From: Gordonia tangerina
Lineage (GTDB): Bacteria; Actinomycetota; Actinomycetes; Mycobacteriales; Mycobacteriaceae
Assembly (NCBI RefSeq): GCF_021556435.1
Contig: NZ_JAKGCU010000004.1
Location: forward strand, 186,001-250,000
Reading direction: 5' to 3'
Length of the DNA: 64,000 nt
The notes beneath the pieces were generated by a model. The model ran no database searches. It was not told the origin of the DNA and saw only the letters and a list, made by a program, of their open reading frames with translations. A program made the translations under genes and the position numbers. Positions 34,049-42,917 of this stretch are shown in pieces (position 1 is the first letter of the stretch; each line of letters begins with the position of its first letter).

Positions 34049-35629
34049 GTGTCGGGTCCCGATTGGGCGTTGTCGTCGTGGTGGGGTGAGCCCTCTCCAT
34101 GGCCGGATCTCGCGCCACTCTTCACCGGGCGTCTCCATGGCGATGACGTCGCAGACGCAGACACCAATGGCCTGCTCGGGTCGATGGCCTCGTCCCAACG
34201 CGGACGAGCGTATCTGGCCTGGCACGACTATCAGCTCGCCGCCGAGCTCCATCGCCGAATTGTCGGCGATGGGAAACGTCCGGAGGACATGTTGGTGGTC
34301 GACGGTTTCGCCGACTGCGCAGCTCGGATCGCGTTGGCACTGAGTGTTTCCCAGAATGCCGCCGAGCAGGTCCTGCGGGAGGCAGTCGCGTTGCGGGATC
34401 GCCTTCCCGAGGTCGCCGAGCGACTCCGCAACGGCCAGATCTCCCAGGCCCGGGTCTCGACGATCATTGCGCGGACCGATCTGCTCACCGGGCATGCCTG
34501 CATGGCCGACGTGGATGCCGAGATCGCGGCCGAGTTGGACCTGCATCGTGGCGCGTGGTCCGCCGAGCGATTGCGAGACATGATCGACCGCGTTGTCTTC
34601 CGCCACGACCCGGACGCGGTCCGAGAAGCACGCAGACGCGCGCTGGCCGATCGGCGGATGTCAACCAAGCCGCAGCCAGATGGGATGGCCGAGATTTCTG
34701 CCACGATGGCGGCGGAGAACGTCCGTATCGCCGCGGCCGCCGTCAAGTCTCTGGCGGCCGCGGTGTGCGCTCATGACGAACGCACGAAGGCGCAGCGCGC
34801 CTCGGATGCGATGTTCGCATTGCTATCGGGCACGCGGTTCGAATGTCTGTGCGGCCGAGAGGACTGTGCCGCAGAGATTCCTGAGCCGGCCACGGTGCCG
34901 CCGGTGGATGCCAAGGTGGTCATTCACGTCGTCTGCGACGAGGGAACCCTCGCAGGCACTGCCGAGAACGCCGGGTTCGTCGACGGGCACGGAGTGATCT
35001 CGGACGAACACGTGCGAGACCTGGCAGCGCGACCGGACGCCATCGTCAAGAGGTTGGTCCCGAAAGGCACTCCGCAGAATCCGGATGGCACCTTCACCCT
35101 GCCCGCGCATCTGCCCTCCGACCCCTACCGCCCCTCGGCCGCGCTGGACACCTATGTACGGGTGCGCGATGGACACAGCGTGGTGCCCGGCGATGCGACT
35201 CCCGCGTTCGAGGGCGATGTCGAACATGTCCACGAGTACAACCACGCCCACCCGGCGGCAGGTGGGCAGACCGCGCCGGAGAACCTGAACATCAAGGGCC
35301 GGTTCTTCCACATCCTGAAAACCTTCGGCCGCTGGGTCGACGACATGTACCGCGACCGCAGCGGCCGCCTTCGCACCGAATTCAAAACTCCGGAAGGTCT
35401 GGTGATCGAGGGCGACCCCGACAATCTCGAGAGCATGTTCCCCGGACTGCTCCGCATCCGGTTCGCGTCACCAGACCCACCCGCGCCGCCCGACGACACC
35501 GAACCACCCCGGAACGCGAAGCCTCCACCACCCACCCGATCCATGACCCGGGTAGAAGCCAAACACGCCCGCCGACAACAAGAACGGGAGCGCAATCGCC
35601 GCAGACGGGAGGCCGACGAGACCGACTAG
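34049..35629 (+). CDS. DUF222 / HNH-type protein with altered HNH region
   Basis: This 526-residue protein of the DUF222 (13E12) family starts at GTG 34049, or nine bases earlier at GTG 34040; GAAAGG precedes both. The DUF222 part covers about 40-280, with a CLCGREDCAAEIPEP stretch near 265 that resembles the family's zinc-like CxCxxxxC. At the C-terminus the HNH region reads YVRVRDGHSVVPGDATPAF, then VEHVHEYNHAHPAAGGQTAPENL: the histidine/asparagine scaffold is there, but the two cysteines that normally precede it are missing. The tail (about 490-526) is Pro-rich and then highly basic. Cleavage activity is doubtful. Confidence 0.75.
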   Translation: MSGPDWALSSWWGEPSPWPDLAPLFTGRLHGDDVADADTNGLLGSMASSQRGRAYLAWHDYQLAAELHRRIVGDGKRPEDMLVVDGFADCAARIALALSVSQNAAEQVLREAVALRDRLPEVAERLRNGQISQARVSTIIARTDLLTGHACMADVDAEIAAELDLHRGAWSAERLRDMIDRVVFRHDPDAVREARRRALADRRMSTKPQPDGMAEISATMAAENVRIAAAAVKSLAAAVCAHDERTKAQRASDAMFALLSGTRFECLCGREDCAAEIPEPATVPPVDAKVVIHVVCDEGTLAGTAENAGFVDGHGVISDEHVRDLAARPDAIVKRLVPKGTPQNPDGTFTLPAHLPSDPYRPSAALDTYVRVRDGHSVVPGDATPAFEGDVEHVHEYNHAHPAAGGQTAPENLNIKGRFFHILKTFGRWVDDMYRDRSGRLRTEFKTPEGLVIEGDPDNLESMFPGLLRIRFASPDPPAPPDDTEPPRNAKPPPPTRSMTRVEAKHARRQQERERNRRRREADETD

Positions 35630-35642
35630 TCAGAGCATGCGG

Positions 35643-36023
35643 TCACTGAGCCGCGTCGATCTCCGCGAACACCCCGTTCGCGATCCGGAACGCCGTGTTC
35701 GCGTCGGGCACACCGCAATAGATCGCCGACTGCAGCAGCACTTCGGTGATCTCGTCGCGAGTCAGCCCGTTACGCAACGCGGCGCGCAGATGCATGGCCA
35801 GTTCTTCGTGGTGCCCGCGGGCGATCAGTGCCGTCAACGTGATCATCGAACGGCTGCGACGATCCAGGCCGGGTCGCGTCCAGATGCTGCCCCACGCGTA
35901 TTCGGTGATGAGTTCCTGGAAGTCGCGGGTGAGGTCGGTGATGGTGTCGGTCGCCCGGTCGACGTGCGCGTCGCCGAGGACCTCGCGTCGCACCGCCATG
36001 CCGTCGTCGTATCGGCTCATCAT
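35643..36023 (-). CDS. pcaC: 4-Carboxymuconolactone decarboxylase
   Basis: The 126-residue carboxymuconolactone decarboxylase turns gamma-carboxymuconolactone into beta-ketoadipate enol-lactone. Family blocks are TRPGLDRRSRSMITLTALIA (about 49-68), GHHEELAMHLRAALRNGLTRDEI (about 70-92) and the ATP-free helical core; AIYCGVPDANTAF is the usual C-terminal helix. It is the last gene of the pobA-pcaHGBC row, 16 bp after pcaB. Unlike many actinobacteria, it is not fused to the enol-lactone hydrolase (PcaL), and no pcaD is seen in the window. Confidence 0.9.
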   Translation of the reverse strand: MMSRYDDGMAVRREVLGDAHVDRATDTITDLTRDFQELITEYAWGSIWTRPGLDRRSRSMITLTALIARGHHEELAMHLRAALRNGLTRDEITEVLLQSAIYCGVPDANTAFRIANGVFAEIDAAQ

Positions 36024-36039
36024 CGGTCTCCTGTCCTGG

Positions 36040-37257
36040 TCATGGTGTCCTGGTCATGGTGCGTAGGCGCTCGAGTTGCGCGTCGATGTAGAAGTCTGGG
36101 GCGCCAAGGTACTGACCGGCCGGGGTGTGGCCGGCGATCTCGGCCATGGTCGTCTGCTCCGAGGTGACGGCGTCGCCAGCCTCGGCAAGGCGGTGCGCCA
36201 TGCGGTCGGTGTGGACCCGCAGTTCGTCGACGAGCCGCGTGGTCTGACGGGCTGCGACCAGGGTGCGGCGCAACAGGGTCCGCAGCGTGTCCCATTCGAC
36301 GTGCCAACCCCCGGGTGTGCGTTCGTCGACAGTGTCCACCGCGGCCAGGTGCAGACTCGATGCCAAGGGCGGCGCGGCGAGCGCTGCCCGCCGGATGAGT
36401 ACCGACAGCACCGGGTTGGATTTGTGCGGCATCGTCGACGACCCGCCGCCGGCTCCCTCGGTCAGCTCACCGATTTCCGGTCGTGACAGCGCGAGCACAT
36501 CGTTGCCGATATGCGCCCAACTGTCGGTGCAGGTGACGGCGGCGTCACCGATGCGGGTCACGGCGCTGCGTGCACCGTGCCACGGCGTGGTGGCCTCCAG
36601 ACCCAGTTCACGGGCCACGATCGTCGATGTCTCGGCCGCCACTCGGGCAGGGCCACCGCCGGCGAGTTCGACGACCGCCGCCGACGTCCCGCCCGCACCG
36701 CCGAGCTGCACCGCAAAGGACACTTCTGCGACCTGCTCGCGCGCGTCGAGCACGCCACGCAGCCACATCGCCGCCTTGAGACCGAAGGTCGTCGGCACCG
36801 CGTGCTGGGTCAGGGTGCGCGCCACCATCGGGGTGTGCCGGTGTTCGTCGGCACGGTCGGCCAGGATCCGGGCCTGGCGCTCCAGCTCGACGGCGACCGC
36901 CTCGGATGTGTCAGCGGCACAGCGCATGACCGCGGTGTCCACGACGTCCTGGCTGGTGAGCCCCCGGTGCAGCCATCTGCCCGCGGCTACCGTGTCCACC
37001 CGGCCGCGAAGCATCTTCACGAGCGGGATGACCGGATTTCCGCCGGATTCCGCGTCGTCGGCGATGGCGGACAGATCTGCGTCACCGACCAGATCGCGCA
37101 ACACGTCGTAGGTCACCGCCGCGTCGGGCGGCGCCACCCCGGCCTCGGTGAGAGCCACCGACCACGCCGCTTCCACCCGCAGCATGGCATCCAGAAACGC
37201 ACTGTCGGTGAAGTAGTCACCGGCATGGTGATCACCCGGCCAGAGCAGATTACTCAT
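36040..37257 (-). CDS. pcaB: 3-Carboxy-cis,cis-muconate cycloisomerase
   Basis: This 405-residue enzyme of the fumarase/adenylosuccinate-lyase superfamily forms gamma-carboxymuconolactone. The superfamily signature GGGSSTMPHKSNPVLSVLI (about 271-289) is intact, with the earlier GLTSQDVVDTAV block (about 98-109) and HTPMVARTLTQHAVP (about 140-154). ATG 37257 overlaps the stop of pcaG by four bases, so translation is coupled. The length is that of actinobacterial PcaB. Confidence 0.9.
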   Translation of the reverse strand: MSNLLWPGDHHAGDYFTDSAFLDAMLRVEAAWSVALTEAGVAPPDAAVTYDVLRDLVGDADLSAIADDAESGGNPVIPLVKMLRGRVDTVAAGRWLHRGLTSQDVVDTAVMRCAADTSEAVAVELERQARILADRADEHRHTPMVARTLTQHAVPTTFGLKAAMWLRGVLDAREQVAEVSFAVQLGGAGGTSAAVVELAGGGPARVAAETSTIVARELGLEATTPWHGARSAVTRIGDAAVTCTDSWAHIGNDVLALSRPEIGELTEGAGGGSSTMPHKSNPVLSVLIRRAALAAPPLASSLHLAAVDTVDERTPGGWHVEWDTLRTLLRRTLVAARQTTRLVDELRVHTDRMAHRLAEAGDAVTSEQTTMAEIAGHTPAGQYLGAPDFYIDAQLERLRTMTRTP

Positions 37258-37808
37258 CGGCCGCCGTGATCGAGGAACACCGTCTCAACCTCGCCTTGCA
37301 GATGGATGTCGAAGCGGTAGCCGTCGGCGTCCTTCTCGGCGATCAAGGTGGCGCGGCAATCGTCGGGCACCGAGTTCAACAGCGTATCCGCGGCGAGTGC
37401 CGGTGAACTGACCGGTAGGTAGGCGCGGGTGAACAGTCGGTCGAGCAACCCGCGTGCGAACACGCACACCGCGAAGAACGGTGCGCCGCCTTCGTTCGCC
37501 GCGCCGGGCGCCACCGTCGCGAACGTGTAGTGTCCGACGCGGTCGGTCTGCGCACGTCCGAAACCGGTGAAGGTGAAGCCGTCGCGGCGCAGGGAGCCCG
37601 TCGCCGAACTGACATTACCCGCACCGTCGGGCTGCCAGATCTCGATCAGGGCGTCGGGCACCGGATCTCCGGCACCGTCGAACACCGTGCCGTGCAGCCT
37701 GATCCGTTCAGGGTGGCCGGCGGACACCAGCTCGGCACCACCCTCGAAGGGCAGTGCGTAGTGGAAGAACGGGCCGACGGTCTGGCCGGGGGTCGGCGTG
37801 AGGGTCAC
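37254..37808 (-). CDS. pcaG: Protocatechuate 3,4-dioxygenase alpha subunit
   Basis: The 184-residue alpha chain of the intradiol ring-cleaving dioxygenase begins with the family's TPGQTVGPFFHYALP. It contains DALIEIWQPDGAGN, FTGFGRAQTD and HYTFATVAPG. It lacks the iron-ligand histidine pair, which is carried by the beta chain, as expected. The GTG start at 37808 overlaps the stop of pcaH by four bases; the longer open frame upstream is pcaH antiphase. Confidence 0.92.
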   Translation of the reverse strand: MTLTPTPGQTVGPFFHYALPFEGGAELVSAGHPERIRLHGTVFDGAGDPVPDALIEIWQPDGAGNVSSATGSLRRDGFTFTGFGRAQTDRVGHYTFATVAPGAANEGGAPFFAVCVFARGLLDRLFTRAYLPVSSPALAADTLLNSVPDDCRATLIAEKDADGYRFDIHLQGEVETVFLDHGGR

Positions 37809-38641
37809 TGGTCCTCCTCCATCGGGGTCTGGCCGGCGCCGTTCAGGACGATGTCCCAACGGTATCCGGTGCACCACTCGTGTTGGGTCAGATCGTGGTC
37901 GTAGGCGGCGACCAGACGGTCGCGTGCCTGCTGATCGACGATGGCCTGGTAGATCGGGTCGAACGCGAACAGCGGATCGCCGGGGAAGTACATCTGGGTG
38001 ACGAGCCGTTGGGTGAATGCCGTGCCGAACACCGAGAAGTGGATATGCGCCGGTCGCCACGCATTGTGGTGGTTCTTCCACGGGTACGGCCCCGGCTTGA
38101 TGGTGGTGAACTTGTACCAGCCGTCGTCATCGGTCAGGCAGCGCCCAAAGCCGGTGAAGTTGGGGTCGATCGGCGCCGGATGCTGGTCGCGCTTGTGGAT
38201 GTAGCGACCGGCCGCGTTGGCCTGCCACACCTCGACCAGCTGCCCGCGCACCGGCCGTCCCGCACTATCGAGCACTCGCCCGGTCACCACGAGGCGCTCC
38301 CCGATGGGGTCACCGCCGTGTTGGATCGTCAGGTCCGCCTCCAACGGGTCGACGTCCCGGTGTCCGAACGCGGGCGAGAACAGTTCGATGCCCTCGGGGT
38401 CGGAGTGGCGGAAGTCCTTCGTGGGATGCCGCAGCAAGCTGGAGCGGTAGGGGGCATAGTCGAGCCGTGGGCGGGTCTCGGGGCTCGCACCGGCGGTCAA
38501 TCCGTCGGCATATGCGGTTGCGATGTGGGCGATCTCGTCACTGATCTGTCGCTGTGTACCGGCTGCGGCATCCGACGACGCACCGCCGTGGTCGATGACG
38601 TCCGACTGTTCGTCGGCGCCGGACATCAATGGTGTGGCCAT
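37805..38641 (-). CDS. pcaH: Protocatechuate 3,4-dioxygenase beta subunit
   Basis: The 278-residue beta chain carries the Fe(III) site. LVEVWQANAAGRYIHKRDQ holds the first tyrosine ligand, and WYKFTTIKPGPYPW the second. WRPAHIHFSVFG supplies the two histidine ligands. The N-terminal 35 residues are an extra Ser/Ala/Asp-rich segment before the usual start of the fold. With PcaG it opens protocatechuate to 3-carboxy-cis,cis-muconate. Its start overlaps the end of pobA by 16 bases. Confidence 0.93.
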   Translation of the reverse strand: MATPLMSGADEQSDVIDHGGASSDAAAGTQRQISDEIAHIATAYADGLTAGASPETRPRLDYAPYRSSLLRHPTKDFRHSDPEGIELFSPAFGHRDVDPLEADLTIQHGGDPIGERLVVTGRVLDSAGRPVRGQLVEVWQANAAGRYIHKRDQHPAPIDPNFTGFGRCLTDDDGWYKFTTIKPGPYPWKNHHNAWRPAHIHFSVFGTAFTQRLVTQMYFPGDPLFAFDPIYQAIVDQQARDRLVAAYDHDLTQHEWCTGYRWDIVLNGAGQTPMEEDQ

Positions 38642-39810
38642 CCTGTGTACCCTTCCGCGAGATAGGTGGAGCCGGCCTCGGAGGAGACCAGCGTCTCCAG
38701 TTCACCGAGTTGGCGCTGTTCGTCGAATTCCGATGCGTCCGAACTGTTGTGAAGCATCGTCGTCATCCAGTACGAGAAGTGCTGGGCCTTCCACACCCGC
38801 GACAGGGCGCGCGCGGTGTAAGTGTCGAGTGCGTCGTCGTCGCTGTTGTTCAGCGCGCGTTCGATGACCTCGGCCAGCACCCGCACATCGGACAGCGCGA
38901 GGTTGAGCCCCTTGGCGCCGGTAGGCGGAACCGTATGTGCCGCATCACCGGCCAACAACAGCCGGCCATGTCGCATCGGCGACTGCACGAAGCTGCGGAA
39001 CGGCAGCACAGTCCGCTCGATGACGGGTCCGTCCTGGAGCCGGAATCCGTCGGACCCGGACAGCCGGGTGTGCAGTTGTTCCCAGATCCGATCGTCGGAC
39101 CAGGCCTCGGGGTCCTCGGTGGGGTCGCACTGGAAGTACATGCGTTGCACGGTGTCGGTGCGCTGACTGATCAGCGCGAAACCCTGCGGCGAGCGGTTGT
39201 AGATCAATTCGGGTGCGCTCGGCGGCGCCTGCACCATCACACCGAACCAGGCGAACGGGTACTCCCGGAAGTACATGTGCGGGTCGGCGACGAGCTTGCG
39301 GCAGATGCTGCGGGAACCGTCCGCGCCGACGACGAGGTCGGCGGTGATCGTGTGCCGGACACCGTGCGGATCGGTGTAGCGCACAGTCGGGGTGTCGAGG
39401 ACGTCGACGACCTCGGTGTCGGTGATTCCGTAGCGCAGGTCGCCACCGTCGCGGGTACGGGCGCGATGCAGGTCGATGAACACCTCGGTCTGCGGGTACA
39501 GCCAGCAGGACGCGCCCGCCAGCTTCTGGAAGTCGATGCGGTGGCTCACCCCACCGAAGCGCAACGAGATGCCTTCGTGTTCGTGGCCGTCGGTGAGCAC
39601 CCGGTCGGAGGCGCCCGAGTCGACCAGCAGGCGCACGCTGTCGCGTTCGAGGATGCCGGCGCGGTGGGTCGTCTCGATCTGCTCGACAGTGCGGTTGTCG
39701 ACGACGACGCTCTCGATGCCGGCGACGTACAGCAGATGCGACAACATGAGGCCGGCCGGACCGCCGCCGACGATGGCCACCCGGGTGCGGGTGGGGGCCA
39801 TTGAACTCAT
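38626..39810 (-). CDS. pobA: 4-Hydroxybenzoate 3-monooxygenase
   Basis: This 394-residue class A flavoprotein monooxygenase makes protocatechuate from 4-hydroxybenzoate, with NADPH or NADH and O2. The FAD motif VAIVGGGPAGLMLSHLL is at about 12-28. The DG motif VVGADGSRSICRK is near 160, and the second flavin motif LLAGDAAHTVPPTGAKGLNLA is near 280-300. Together with pcaHGBC it provides the upper protocatechuate branch. ATG 39810 is used; ATG 39801 is three codons further in. A 37-bp palindrome separates it from the GlxD-like gene upstream. Confidence 0.92.
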   Translation of the reverse strand: MSSMAPTRTRVAIVGGGPAGLMLSHLLYVAGIESVVVDNRTVEQIETTHRAGILERDSVRLLVDSGASDRVLTDGHEHEGISLRFGGVSHRIDFQKLAGASCWLYPQTEVFIDLHRARTRDGGDLRYGITDTEVVDVLDTPTVRYTDPHGVRHTITADLVVGADGSRSICRKLVADPHMYFREYPFAWFGVMVQAPPSAPELIYNRSPQGFALISQRTDTVQRMYFQCDPTEDPEAWSDDRIWEQLHTRLSGSDGFRLQDGPVIERTVLPFRSFVQSPMRHGRLLLAGDAAHTVPPTGAKGLNLALSDVRVLAEVIERALNNSDDDALDTYTARALSRVWKAQHFSYWMTTMLHNSSDASEFDEQRQLGELETLVSSEAGSTYLAEGYTGWPHH

Positions 39811-39875
39811 GGGCGCTCTCCGATCCTGTGAGGTGATGCGATGGCATGACCATAGGAGTCGGGGATCACGGAAGT

Positions 39876-39912
39876 CGACGCATGGCTTTCACTGAGTGAA
39901 AGCCATGCGTCG
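39876..39912 (-). terminator. 37-bp perfect palindrome between glxD-like gene and pobA
   Basis: Bases 39876-39893 and 39895-39912 are perfect inverted copies around a single central G at 39894; the centre reads CTTTCACTGAGTGAAAG. It starts 13 bp after the stop of the GlxD-like gene and ends 66 bp before pobA. The position fits a terminator that insulates pobA from the nitrogen operon; the AT-rich centre could also be a regulator's site. Confidence 0.7.
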
Positions 39913-39924
39913 TCGGGGGCCGCC

Positions 39925-41256
39925 TCAGAACCCGGCGCCCGGAATCCAGCTCGTGCCGGCCAGCGGCACCCGCGCCATGGCCGAGGCCTCGATGGTGATG
40001 GCCACCAGGTCTTCGGGCTCGAGGTGCTGCAGATGCGCCTTGCCGCAGGCGCGGGCGATGGTCTGTGCCTCCATGGTCATCACCCGAAGGAAGTTGGCGA
40101 GGCGACGGCCCCCCTCGACGGGATCGAACCGCGCCGACAGTTCCGGGTCCTGGGTGCTGATGCCCGCCGGGTCCTTGCCGTCCTGGAAGTCGTCGTAGTA
40201 ACCGGCGGCCGAACCCAATGCCTCGTACTCGGCGGCGTAGCGGGGATCGTTGTCGCCCAACGCGATGAGGGCGGCAGTACCGATGGCGACCGCGTCGGCA
40301 CCCAATGCCATCGCCTTGGCGACATCGGCACCGTTGCGGATGCCGCCCGAGACGATGAGCTGCACTTCTCGGTGAACTCCCAGCTCCTGCAACGCCTGCA
40401 CTGCCTGCGGAATCGCGGCCAGCGTCGGGATACCGACGTGCTCGATGAACACGTCCTGGGTCGCGGCGGTGCCGCCCTGCATGCCGTCGACGACGACGAC
40501 GTCGGCGCCCGAATGCACGGCCAGCTTCACGTCGTAGTAGGTGCGGGTGGCGCCGACCTTGACGTAGATCGGCTTCTCCCAGTCGGTGATCTCGCGCAAC
40601 TCGTTGATCTTGATGGCGAGGTCGTCGGGTCCGGTCCAGTCCGGGTGCCGGCACGCACTGCGCTGATCGATGCCCTGCGGCAGGGTACGCATCGATGCGA
40701 CGCGCTCGGAGATCTTCTGGCCCAGCAGCATTCCACCACCGCCGGGCTTCGCGCCCTGACCCAGCACGATCTCGATCGCATCGGCGCGACGCAGGTCGTC
40801 GGGGTTCATGCCGTAGCGCGACGGCAGGTACTGGTAGACGAGGTTCTTCGACTGCCCCCGCTCCTCCGGCGTCATGCCACCGTCACCGGTGGTGGTGGAC
40901 GTCCCGACCTCCGATGCACCGCGCCCCAACGCTTCCTTGGCCCCGGCCGACAGCGCACCGAAGCTCATTCCGGCGATCGTGACCGGTGTGTCGAGATGCA
41001 ATGGGTACTTGGCATTTCGGCTACCGAGGACGACATCGGTGTCGCAGCGCTCGCGGTAGCCCTCCAGCGGGTAACGCGACATCGAAGCGCCCAGGAACAG
41101 CAGATCATCGAAGTGCGGCAGCTTGCGTTTGGCGCCCCAGCCGCGGATGTCGTAGATGCCGGTGTCGGCGGCCCGCTGGATGGCGGCGATCGTGGTGCGG
41201 TCGAAGGTGGCGGACTCGCGCAGCCCGCGCTGTTCGATCGATCGGGTGTCGGTCAT
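39925..41256 (-). CDS. FMN-binding glutamate synthase-like subunit (GlxD / N-methylglutamate synthase MgsC type)
   Basis: The 443-residue protein equals the central FMN and synthase domain of the large glutamate synthase subunit as a separate chain. Motifs: MSFGALSAGAKEALGRGA (about 96-113), GDGGMTPEERGQ, VLGQGAKPGGGGMLLGQK (about 166-183) and the FMN-phosphate region IVSGGIRNGADVAKAMALGADAV (about 310-332). A cysteine-rich stretch IDQRSACRHP may hold ligands, but no full Fe-S motif is clear. With the two genes upstream it makes a three-part enzyme that transfers the amide from glutamine (or an amine) to an acceptor. The GlxD versus MgsC identity rests on operon context. Confidence 0.8.
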   Translation of the reverse strand: MTDTRSIEQRGLRESATFDRTTIAAIQRAADTGIYDIRGWGAKRKLPHFDDLLFLGASMSRYPLEGYRERCDTDVVLGSRNAKYPLHLDTPVTIAGMSFGALSAGAKEALGRGASEVGTSTTTGDGGMTPEERGQSKNLVYQYLPSRYGMNPDDLRRADAIEIVLGQGAKPGGGGMLLGQKISERVASMRTLPQGIDQRSACRHPDWTGPDDLAIKINELREITDWEKPIYVKVGATRTYYDVKLAVHSGADVVVVDGMQGGTAATQDVFIEHVGIPTLAAIPQAVQALQELGVHREVQLIVSGGIRNGADVAKAMALGADAVAIGTAALIALGDNDPRYAAEYEALGSAAGYYDDFQDGKDPAGISTQDPELSARFDPVEGGRRLANFLRVMTMEAQTIARACGKAHLQHLEPEDLVAITIEASAMARVPLAGTSWIPGAGF

Positions 41257-41273
41257 GGTGTTCTCCGAAATGC

Positions 41274-41966
41274 TCAGTACGCTGACGTGTTGTCGGCGTG
41301 GAAGTGGTAGAGCTCGCGGGCCGAGCCGTAACGGGTGTAGTCCTTGGGATCGTCATCCTTGAAGCCGGCGGCCTTCAGCAGACCCGCCAATTCGTCGAGG
41401 TGCTCGGCACGCATCGGCTTGGCGACGCAATCCGCGCCGAGCGAGCCGACCTCGCCGCGGACGTAGATGCGGGTCTCGTAGATCGAATCTCCCAGTCCGT
41501 CACCGGCATCGCCGCGAACCACCATCCGGCCGGCCTGCGCCATGAAAGCGCTGTTGTGGCCTACGTTGCCGCCGACGACGATGTCGACGCCCTTCATCGA
41601 GATGCCGCAGCGCGCCGCCGCGTCACCTTCGACCACCAGGAGGCCGCCGTGCGCGGTGGCACCGGCCGACTGCGACGCGTTGCCCTTGACGACCACGGTG
41701 CCGCTCATCATGTTCTCGGCCACACCGGTTCCCGCGTTGCCGTTGATGGTGATCTCGGCCTGCTGGTTCATGCCTGCGGCGTAGTAGCCGACGTGTCCGT
41801 TGACGGTGATCTTGACGGGCGCATTCACGCCCGCGGCGACACTGTGCGCACCGGAGGGATGGTCGATGACGATCTCGCCGCACACGTCATCGTTGTGAAG
41901 GGCAGCGTTGACCTCGCGGAGCGGTGTGGTGGCGAGATCAAATGTGTTGGAATTCAGCGTGTCCAT
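41274..41966 (-). CDS. GXGXG-domain glutamate synthase-like subunit (GlxC / MgsB type)
   Basis: The 230-residue chain corresponds to the C-terminal GXGXG beta-helix domain of glutamate synthase. It shows the repeated right-handed helix pattern: GVNAPVKITVNGHVGYYAAG, AEITINGNAGTGVAENM, VVKGNASQSAGATAHGG and VVGGNVGHNSAFMA. This domain is structural in GltB and is a separate subunit in GlxC/MgsB systems. Its ATG (41966) overlaps the end of the amidotransferase gene by 13 bases and its stop is 17 bp before the FMN subunit. Confidence 0.85.
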   Translation of the reverse strand: MDTLNSNTFDLATTPLREVNAALHNDDVCGEIVIDHPSGAHSVAAGVNAPVKITVNGHVGYYAAGMNQQAEITINGNAGTGVAENMMSGTVVVKGNASQSAGATAHGGLLVVEGDAAARCGISMKGVDIVVGGNVGHNSAFMAQAGRMVVRGDAGDGLGDSIYETRIYVRGEVGSLGADCVAKPMRAEHLDELAGLLKAAGFKDDDPKDYTRYGSARELYHFHADNTSAY

Positions 41967-42862
41967 GCGTAGACCACCTCAGGCTCGGGTTCCCAGATAC
42001 GTGCATTCTCGACGCCGGGCAGGTTCGCCAGCGCGCGGTACTCGCTGGCCATGGCGACCCAGTCGTCGGTTTCGGCGATGACTGCCGGTTTGCAGGCGAT
42101 GGCGTCGCGCACCACGGCGAAGGAATCGTGGTTGGACACCAGCAGGGTGTAGAAGCCGTCGAAGGTGGTGCACACCTCCTTCAGTGCGGTCTCCACGTCC
42201 TTGCCCTGTGCGAGCTGGTGGGCGACGAAGCGGGCGCCTACTTCGGTGTCGTTCTCGCTGTCGAAGGACACCCCTTCGGCACGTAGCTCGCGACGGATGG
42301 TGGCGTGGTTGGAGAACGATCCGTTGTGCACCAGGCACTGCTCGGGCCCGACGGCGAACGGATGCGCACCCGACGGGGTCACCGCCGACTCGGTCGCCAT
42401 GCGCGTGTGGCCGACACCTTGCCAACCGCTCGCGCTCGGAAGTCCCCAGGACTGCACCAGATCACGCGGTGCGCCGACACCCTTGAGCACGGTGAGGTCG
42501 GCACCGAAACCGGCGACCAGGGCGGTGGGGTAGACGGCGGTTGCGGCGGTGAGCAGCGTTTCCGAGTCGACGGCGGCTGCGGCGAGGACGAGGGTGTCGT
42601 CGACGAGCTGTGCAGTGACCTCGCTACCCAGCTCCGCGCCGACGGCCGCGGTGGCCGCATCCAGGTCGGCTGCATCCACACCGGTTTCCAGCAGCGACAC
42701 ACATCCGTGGCCGGCCGGCGACCACGTCGGGTCGCCGTAGATGGCGATGCCGGCCGAGTCCGCGCCGCGGTCCTGCATCTCGCCGAGCATCTGGCCGAGG
42801 AGCTCGCCGAGGCGTGGATGGAGTTCGGGGTTGCGCAGATGCAACCCGACGATTCCGCACAT
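41954..42862 (-). CDS. Class II glutamine amidotransferase subunit (GlxB / MgsA type)
   Basis: The 302-residue N-terminal-nucleophile amidotransferase starts MCGIVGLH, so Cys2 becomes the N-terminal nucleophile after removal of Met. Further glutaminase-domain blocks are MQDRGADSAGIAIYG (about 29-43), GHTRMATESAVTPSGAHPF (about 150-168) and VHNGSFSNHATIRREL. It is far shorter than GltB and forms the glutaminase part of the split enzyme with the two following genes. In N-methylglutamate synthase this chain takes the place of the ammonia-releasing domain. Confidence 0.87.
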   Translation of the reverse strand: MCGIVGLHLRNPELHPRLGELLGQMLGEMQDRGADSAGIAIYGDPTWSPAGHGCVSLLETGVDAADLDAATAAVGAELGSEVTAQLVDDTLVLAAAAVDSETLLTAATAVYPTALVAGFGADLTVLKGVGAPRDLVQSWGLPSASGWQGVGHTRMATESAVTPSGAHPFAVGPEQCLVHNGSFSNHATIRRELRAEGVSFDSENDTEVGARFVAHQLAQGKDVETALKEVCTTFDGFYTLLVSNHDSFAVVRDAIACKPAVIAETDDWVAMASEYRALANLPGVENARIWEPEPEVVYAWTR

Positions 42863-42917
42863 GGTGATTTCCTTGTCTTTCTCAAACGTTTCTGGCTGGG
42901 ACCTGCCGGTGAGGGTT

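Noticed and set aside
39925-42862. Call as ordinary glutamate synthase gltB broken by frameshifts
   Set aside because: Each part has its own start codon, normal length and known stand-alone homologues (GlxBCD / MgsABC); the order amidotransferase, GXGXG, FMN differs from the domain order in GltB.
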